The translations under genes and the position numbers were made by a program. From Erigeron canadensis (taxonomy: Eukaryota > Streptophyta > Magnoliopsida > Asterales > Asteraceae), in assembly GCF_010389155.1 (NCBI RefSeq), contig NC_057766.1, positions 23,569,516 to 23,633,515 on the forward strand: DNA of 64,000 nt, in the 5' to 3' direction. Below are positions 58,241 through 64,000 of this stretch, one piece after another. The notes beneath the pieces are model-generated. The model had not been told where the DNA came from. It saw nothing but the letters and a program-made list of their open reading frames with translations, and ran no database searches. Positions within the stretch are counted from its first letter, which is position 1, and each line of letters opens with the position of its first letter.

Positions 58241-59020
58241 ACGTTGACGGTTGAACAACAACTTCAGAGCCAAATTTTTAATAATATTTGTTGAAGCTTG
58301 TTGGAAATGAAAGTACAAAAATTGGTTAGATATGAAACGACCCCATATATATAATAATATGAAAATTTCATCACAATATAAGAAAAAGATTACGAGTAAC
58401 AAAAAAAGAAGACACCTACCATATTTTGTTCATATATCTTCAACAAATTAAATCACCAAAATCAACGGGTTTAGAGACATCCCAAGATAATATTCTAGCT
58501 TTTGAGAAACAATGTAAGTATATATTTAGGCTCGAATTATGTAGTAGTATTTAAGGATGAACTTCTATGACTTTTGATGGTTTTTGATTTTTTATAACCA
58601 AATGGGTGGTGTCACTTTTGATGCTAGCTTTATTATAAGCAAATTTTGACGTATTGGCAATTCACTTGGCAAGAATTCTCCTGATAAATTATGTACCACT
58701 CTTAAAGGTTTGTTGGTATCACATTACACTCTTTTATGGTTTGTATCACATTACACTGCAAATTCGACACTTCATAAAGAGGAAGACCATAATCGACATT
58801 ACATTAATTACCATTACATTTCATAATCTATATTACATAATTACATCAGTTGAAAATGAAACAAAAAAAAAGTCTTTGAAACAAACAACTAAATTCAACA
58901 TAACTTCTTAAAATAAAAGGAAAAGAAAAATCCAACTACAAAGTAAATACATATACATTTACAATATATAGTTGTTTCAAGGTTGTTTTTAACTCCTAAT
59001 AACCCAGGTATTATCTTGAT
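58241..59020. other. Intergenic DNA
   Basis: No gene recognised. Short repeats of ATCACATTACACT occur near 58715-58755. Confidence 0.35.
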
Positions 59021-59022
59021 AG

Positions 59023-59395
59023 CTCTATCACACATGGGTGGATCGACCCATTGAAAAAACCCACAATTGCTTACCCAACTACAAAGTTGCGGTTTCTCAA
59101 ACTTCAGATGGTGTGGATCCTTATAGTCATCCTAAAGAGCCAAGCGTTGGAGATGTCATCAATCAACGGCTGGATGGTATCAATTAGTTGGAACATGGGA
59201 AGTTTATGGTGCCGCTGGTCAACCACCATGAATTTGGTGCTATGACGAAAGTTGTGGTTATTTCTCAAACTTCACATAGTGATGTGGATATTCATAATCA
59301 TCCGCAGGGGACGACAAAAAGGAACATCGGACCAGGAGATTGTTAGGTTAGGCTTCAAGAGTTGGAGCTACGTAAATTGGCGTAGCCTTTTCTTT
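59023..59395 (+). pseudogene. Decayed coding relic of unknown family
   Basis: One frame stays protein-like across two in-frame stops. It opens after an acceptor-like CTTGATAG with LYHTWVDRPIEKTHNCLPNY, continues with KVAVSQTSDGVDPYSHPKEP, stops, then resumes with LEHGKFMVPLVNHHEFGAMT and KVVVISQTSHSDVDIHNHPQ. The VSQTSDGVD.Y.HP and ISQTSHSDVDIHNHP segments are internal repeats of each other. I do not recognise the protein; a gag-like retroelement part or captured gene are both possible. Confidence 0.35.
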
Positions 59396-59469
59396 CTTTC
59401 TATTTTCTTCTCTTCTTGGATTTGCAGCTTTCGAATTAAAGCAAATGCCACCCAGACCATATAAGGGAA

Positions 59470-60164
59470 GTCAGTTGTTTTAACCCAGACTCCACTTCTT
59501 CAGGATACGGGTTTCTAAGTTTTATCACAATGCTTATTACAAGGAGATAGATGATGAAAGTAATCGATGCATATTCTGATTTGATTTATGTAACTTGTTG
59601 CAAAGTTGAATTTTAAGAATCGTATAAGTTATCTTTACACATCTAATAAGATGTCTACTACGTTTGCTTTTGATTTATATATGACTTTACTGTTTGAAGC
59701 TTGAAAAAAGGTGCAGGTACATATTGGGTGTTGCCAGTTTAGTGCCAACATAATAAAATTTGTATGGTTATCACTTATGATTGCGTGCAAACCAGCAAGA
59801 TTAAACGTATATGCCGTATACTTTAGAAATTGATAATTTCAATCTTAAGGGTACGGTTGTTATTAACAACTCAATACAGTGATAAAAACTAAGAGATGTT
59901 ATTAACAAAACTCTATTTTAATTATGGTTTTGAGATGTTTTAGATGAATATATAACTTTCTATGATAAAACAAGAGTGTGTACAAGTTAATCTTGCTAGT
60001 CTATTACTCTAGATGATATTGAGCCTGAAAAGATATAGATATGACATACATTTTAATAGTTGATATTTAACAAGAACCGAAGGACCGAGCTTATTCTTTA
60101 CAAGGCCAAAAGTTGCTTTTTATATGCACAAAGCACAATACCTTTTAGTCATACATCAAACAAC
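59470..60164. other. Intergenic DNA
   Basis: No gene or recognised repeat. Confidence 0.35.
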
Positions 60165-60287
60165 CCCTCTTGGTTGAAGTGGCTAAAGACCTACCCCATC
60201 AAATGTGATGTTGCAAGCTCGATACTTGCCACCACAGTATAATTTCAAAATGATACGCCTTTGATCCCAAATTTACCTTTAAAAAAG
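60165..60287 (+). mobile_element. tRNA-derived SINE-like element
   Basis: The head CTCTTGGTTGAAGTGGCTAA (A box) and GTTGCAAGCTCGATACTTGC (B box) have tRNA-like spacing. The short body ends in an A-rich tail (TTTAAAAAAGAAG). Confidence 0.45.
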
Positions 60288-60425
60288 AAGTAATTGTACA
60301 TCATCATGGAATACATTACTTGTTCTTTTATGGGTTTTTTTTTCTTTTGGAAAAGCTGTTCTTTTTTGTTATATATCTGCTTTGTTGTATCAGTATTGTA
60401 AATAATACCTTTCTCAAGCTAAGTA

Positions 60426-60956
60426 TCTACCAATAAACTAAAACAGGATTGATATATTCTTAAAATGACACGTGGCGTAATCCTTGATCGACATGTGTCC
60501 TTTTAATTTATTTATTTGTTAATAGTTTTTTAGTTGTATATAAATTTAATTTCCTTATTAGACTTACAATTAAATTCTAACTTTTATCTTATTAATACAA
60601 AAGACATTATAACTTTATTTGGATTGATCGTTTTCTCATTAATAAATTGTCTTTTTTTCTTTATTACATAAAGACTTCAAAAATTTTACGATCTGAAATC
60701 ATAAGGCTATTTATCATCATCTACTATGCTTACAAGTTTCGATTTTGATGTGGTTCTAATTAGTTAAGGTAAATCCAAAACTTTAACTAAACATATATTT
60801 TATTTATGATTACTGTTTATTACAATTTAGCTTCGATCATCGATTTACTCTAACCACAATTTATTTCATACGCACGATGCATGTACGAGACATATTCGAA
60901 TTTCTTTATGATATAATTTATATAGTTACCGTACATCGTACGGGTATTAAGACTAG
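60426..60956 (+). mobile_element. Non-autonomous Helitron with canonical CTAG end (531 bp)
   Basis: The 5' end is A|TCTACCAATAAACTAAAAC. The 3' end has hairpin CCGTAC-ATC-GTACGG then GTATTAAGACTAG|T. Borders A and T and the hairpin-to-end distance fit Helitrons. No coding sequence. Confidence 0.65.
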
Positions 60957-61236
60957 TACATTATATATAACTAGAGGTGTTGCTCATGTACACTCGATTC
61001 CGGTGTTGTTCACCAAAATCGGTAAAGCTAAGTTAATGCTCATATAAAGTAGGCGAAGTGAAGTGCTAATTATGAAGCACATTGTGACTTGAAAGGCAAG
61101 TCTAAGCCCGATCAAGATTCGCGGGTCTATACAAACAAGGAGATTGATAGAAGGTCGGGTACTGCTAACAGCCTAACAAGTAACAACATTACTCGATTCT
61201 TTCATTTTACTCGATTTCTTCTAATTGCTGCAATGA

Positions 61237-61342
61237 TTAGCTCCTAAACCTATATAACATTTCAATAATGACATTGTCGTTTAATCCGAGTGACACACTA
61301 GCAGACCTTTCAGGGTAGCCATCATTCGAAAAGTAATTCAAA
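61237..61342 (-). pseudogene. Terminal exon of an unidentified gene (35 codons)
   Basis: After an acceptor GTACTGCAG (61351-61343) the minus strand reads LNYFSNDGYPERSASVSLGL then NDNVIIEMLYRFRS and a stop. The homologous region continues as a 3' UTR-like stretch down to about 60964. A diverged second copy lies at 63540-63984, where GLNDNVINEM is still readable. Selection-like conservation of the residues suggests a real gene end, but no upstream exon was found between here and 61500, where a foldback repeat begins. The family was not recognised. Confidence 0.4.
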
Positions 61343-61494
61343 CTGCAGTACTCATAATCAACTTTCAAATGTACATAAATCATAATCAGTTAATTTCTAT
61401 TCTGATAACAAGATCCAGGTCTAATCAGCTAAACTCAAGTTATTCGGTTTTTTTTTTATTCTCTGATAAGTCCTTATCTCTCATTTTTGTAAAC

Positions 61495-61935
61495 ATTATA
61501 TTCTCGAGTTTATATTGATAAGAAAAGAAATGATAAGATTAGATAGGGGAAGAGAAGAAAAGAAACTACATAAATATAATGCATTCTCGAGTTTTAAAAA
61601 ATGAAAAATATGATAAGAAAAGAAATAGTTGATTACATTCTTGAGTTTTAATGAATGAAAAAAAAAAGAAAAAAAGATACAATTTTACAAATATAGCCTT
61701 TATAAAATAAGTATCAGATGTAGTTTGAAGAGTAAAATGGTAATTTTATACATGTATCCTTTCTTTTCCATCACAATCATGCCAAAATTGGCAAGAAAGT
61801 TTTGGGACTTAAAACCTTTAAGTTTTCCTATCCTTTCCTATCTTTTCTTTTATAAAAAAACTCAAGAATGACAATTTAAAAAAATCTTCTATCATTTCTT
61901 TTCTTATCCTATGAAAAAAAAACTCAAGAATGTAG
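61495..61935. mobile_element. Foldback repeat built of ~45 bp CATTCTTGAG units
   Basis: The unit CATTCT(C/T)GAGTTTTA...GATAAGAAAAGAAAT occurs about three times in plus orientation (from 61500, 61584, 61637) and twice inverted (61840-61935). The centre (61680-61840) is unique. It looks like a composite MITE, downstream of the small membrane-protein gene. Confidence 0.55.
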
Positions 61936-62068
61936 TGTAACTAATAAAAAGTTAAAGCCTGAATTGATTGCTTTTGATAGTAGCAAGTAAAATTAAAATT
62001 ACAACCTAAAAAAAAAATTACTACAATTTTCCAAAAGATGAATACGACAACGATGACGATGACGACGA

Positions 62069-62418
62069 CTAACTTCTTTTCTTGAGGTGTTGGGGTGTTG
62101 GCTGCTGTTTGGATGTCGCCAATTTGTAGATCCCATATACCTATTTTTTTTATTTTTCCAAACACAATAAATCAATCACAATAATTTTTATTTATTTATA
62201 ATATATATATGGTGATATCAAAAAATGGAAGAAAACCAATCCCATTGCAAAATATATTTAGTGATAGTAATAATAAAGAAAGAAAAGATGAGAAACGATA
62301 CCAGAGCAATAACGTGAGCAGCAATTAGTAAAAGAACCAAAAACGGCGCCGTATCAAGGATTTTGGTGCCTTCTTGTTCATGATGATGATGATGCGGCCT
62401 ACCCATCTCGTTCGCCAT
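62069..62418 (-). CDS. Small single-pass membrane protein, two exons (62 aa)
   Basis: Exon 1 is 62418-62302 and exon 2 is 62140-62069, with a phase-0 GT-AG intron (62301-62141; donor GTATCG, acceptor AAAAATAG). The protein begins MANEMGRPHHHHH, a histidine-rich N-terminus. It continues EQEGTKILDTAPFLVLLLIA, with one hydrophobic helix of about 20 residues (26-44), and ends with a short basic tail (YKLATSKQQPTPQHLKKRS). Splicing joins HVIAL to VYGIYKL, which completes the membrane segment coherently; the unspliced read-through loses it. Very short helix-plus-basic-tail proteins of this kind are common in plants and mostly unstudied. The function is unknown; a small subunit or membrane-associated regulator is possible. 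Confidence 0.7.
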
Positions 62419-63014
62419 GAAAACCGTTGATTATGAATGAGGATTTTTTTGTTGGAATTTGGGGGTGGGGTCTCTCAGATCTTATTCTTAAGACTTAAGA
62501 ATACGACCGTATAAATATGGTCGGGTTTTCGGTGTCCAAATTTAACCCAAATAGATACTTAAGTAGAATCTTGGAAATTTGTTTAATTCTTGTTGTGATT
62601 TGTGGATGTAGTGTGTTTATGAATCCAAATTAGTTTTTGTTTTGAAAGGGGTGCGTTACCCGGGTTTAGCTTATGTTGTCTTAATTGGATCCGCGCTAAA
62701 AAGTCCATTCACCAATAGATCCTCAACTTAAATCCCTTAATGAGAAATCCCTATTACCCAGAGATCTGTACGGAAAAACTCACTCAAACCCATTGGGACT
62801 TAATTAAAACTCAGTCATGACTTAATCAAAAATACTTAATCTATTAAGTCATCAAAAGTGTTTTTTTTTTACTTAATAAACAAAAAAACAACTGTATTGA
62901 CTAAATCTAAATAAACGTCATTTATCTATTCAGTAACTTATCCATTCACTTAATGGTTTAAAAAATAAACAGGTTGAGCTCCCTTCCCTCTCTTCTTTTT
63001 GGCTTCGATGCAAG
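62419..63014. other. Upstream region of the small membrane-protein gene
   Basis: Probably its promoter and leader up to about 62550. The rest (62700-62980) is rich in CTTAATC/ACTTAAT repeats, with no gene. Confidence 0.35.
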
Positions 63015-63137
63015 GGAAACTATATCCTAATATCTGGAACTCCGAGAGCTAGACCAGCTACAGGCTTAATCACAGAGGGTGACAGATCGAAGAAGCGGAG
63101 TCATAGTATCTGTCATTTTTTCTTGCAAGGAAATATG
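63015..63137 (+). other. Candidate orphan exon (41 codons)
   Basis: A stretch of distinctly higher GC is bounded by an acceptor-like GCAAG|G after a CT-rich tract and a donor-like ATATG|GTGAGC. It is open in one frame, with phase 0 at both ends, and encodes ...ISGTPRARPATGLITEGDRS... I cannot link it to other exons or a family. The opposite strand is also partly open. Confidence 0.25.
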
Positions 63138-63539
63138 GTGAGCCATTCAAGAAAATGTTAAATGAGTACATAAAAAAAATTATACCATTTTATATCAAAA
63201 TTTCATCTTAATTTTTATAGAATATACAACTGTTTAATACACCTCAATGAAACTCTTAGAGTTTCATTTAGCAAAATCCTTAAGTTAACAGGAAGTTTTA
63301 CCACTAACAAGCCATTTAATACATTACTACTTGGGGCAAAAGTTTTATGAACTGGTTATTCAAGTCACCCAAATATTTAGATGTTTAAATGTTTAACCCG
63401 TATATCAAACATAAAACAGTGTGTTGGGTTAACCCGGATAACACATCCAAACACGAATAAAGTGACCGATATAACCAAAACCTATTCTGTTCGGGTCAGG
63501 TTGTGTTTACCTACAAACCGGCTAAGTAAACATAATATA

Positions 63540-63984
63540 TAACAAGGGGTATTGCTCATCAAAACTGGATTTCAGAAGTTCACCAAAATTATTCCTTCGG
63601 CTAACTTCTTAGAATCAATAAAGCTAAAATCATGCTCATATAAAGAGGCGACGTAAAGTTCTAGCTATTGGGTTTCATAGAACTTTAAAAACTTGAAAGG
63701 TAAGTTTATGCCCGATTGATCAAGCAGCCATGAAGATTTCGAGTCTATAAAAACAAGGAATAGGTGGAAGGTCAAGTACCAAGTTCTCAACAGAGAAATC
63801 ATCAAATACCCACAATAAAATTAAGCTTTCACTTTAACCGATTTCTTCTAATATCTGAAATAATCGTAACATTTCATTAATGACATTGTCGTTCAGTCCA
63901 AATGAAAAACTGGCAGCTTTCGGGGGGGCATCATCCAAAAAAATAATTCAAACTGAACAAATACAACTACAGTCGACTCATATT
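63540..63984 (-). pseudogene. Diverged copy of the gene end at 60964-61370
   Basis: The two ~400 bp segments align over the terminal exon and the following 3' UTR-like part (shared: AATGACATTGTCGTT, GATTTCTTCTAAT, ATGCTCATATAAAG, CTTGAAAGG). Here the acceptor is lost and a C-run (63924-63930 area) shifts the frame, so this copy is decayed. It may continue beyond the window end. Confidence 0.45.
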
Positions 63985-64000
63985 AACGTTATCCCTCATT

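Noticed and set aside
61941..62165. 74-codon minus-strand frame
   Set aside because: It reads exon 2 of the small membrane-protein gene in the wrong frame together with intron sequence.

Overview
This is a gene-poor, AT-rich nuclear window from a flowering plant. GT-AG introns, a WAK-type receptor kinase, a long intronless PPR gene, a MIR167 hairpin and many plant transposon families point to a eudicot. The repeat style (Harbinger ORF1 of the SANT/NAM-associated kind, long LTRs starting TGTAACACCCC) reminds me of Asteraceae, but that is only an impression.

Supported genes: (1) a two-exon, secreted, six-cysteine defensin-like peptide at 473-838 (-), whose exons are too short to stand out as open frames; (2) a MIR167 locus at 36386-36640 (+) with a long loop; (3) a three-exon wall-associated-kinase-like receptor at 46007-48970 (-); (4) an intronless P-class PPR gene at 52916-54961 (-); (5) a 62-residue single-pass membrane protein in two exons at 62069-62418 (-). 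Orphan terminal exons or gene fragments lie at 28328-28509, 59023-59395, 61237-61342 (with a decayed relative at 63850-63984) and perhaps 63015-63137.

Most of the rest is a layered transposon landscape. Region 1-8.6 kb has two related Helitrons (about 1000-2163 and 3801-5051), a partial LTR relic, a palindrome inside a palindrome (6719-7678) and a Stowaway-type MITE. Region 8.6-15.0 kb is a tandem duplication of a ~0.6 kb unit; one copy holds a solo LTR that itself holds another solo LTR, the other copy holds a 2.5 kb solo LTR and a Helitron. Each copy gives the empty site for the insertions in the other. Region 18.85-22.04 kb is a complete small LTR retrotransposon (TSD GTCTT) interrupted by a PIF/Harbinger element that carries only ORF1. 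Region 25.9-27.7 kb has a different composition and looks like mitochondrial DNA. Region 28.6-33.6 kb is a CACTA-type element with a 2.56 kb TG...CA element inside it that has ~300 bp inverted ends. Region 39.7-44.9 kb has further MITEs, an Emigrant/pogo-like element and three more Helitrons, one inserted in another. Region 57-61 kb has a long-TIR element and another Helitron.

The genes have no shared pathway that I can see. MIR167 is expected to act on ARF6/ARF8-type auxin response factors, the WAK-like kinase in cell-wall sensing, the PPR protein in organelle RNA processing and the cysteine-rich peptide in the apoplast. All similarity statements come from reading the sequence and from family knowledge; no database search was run.
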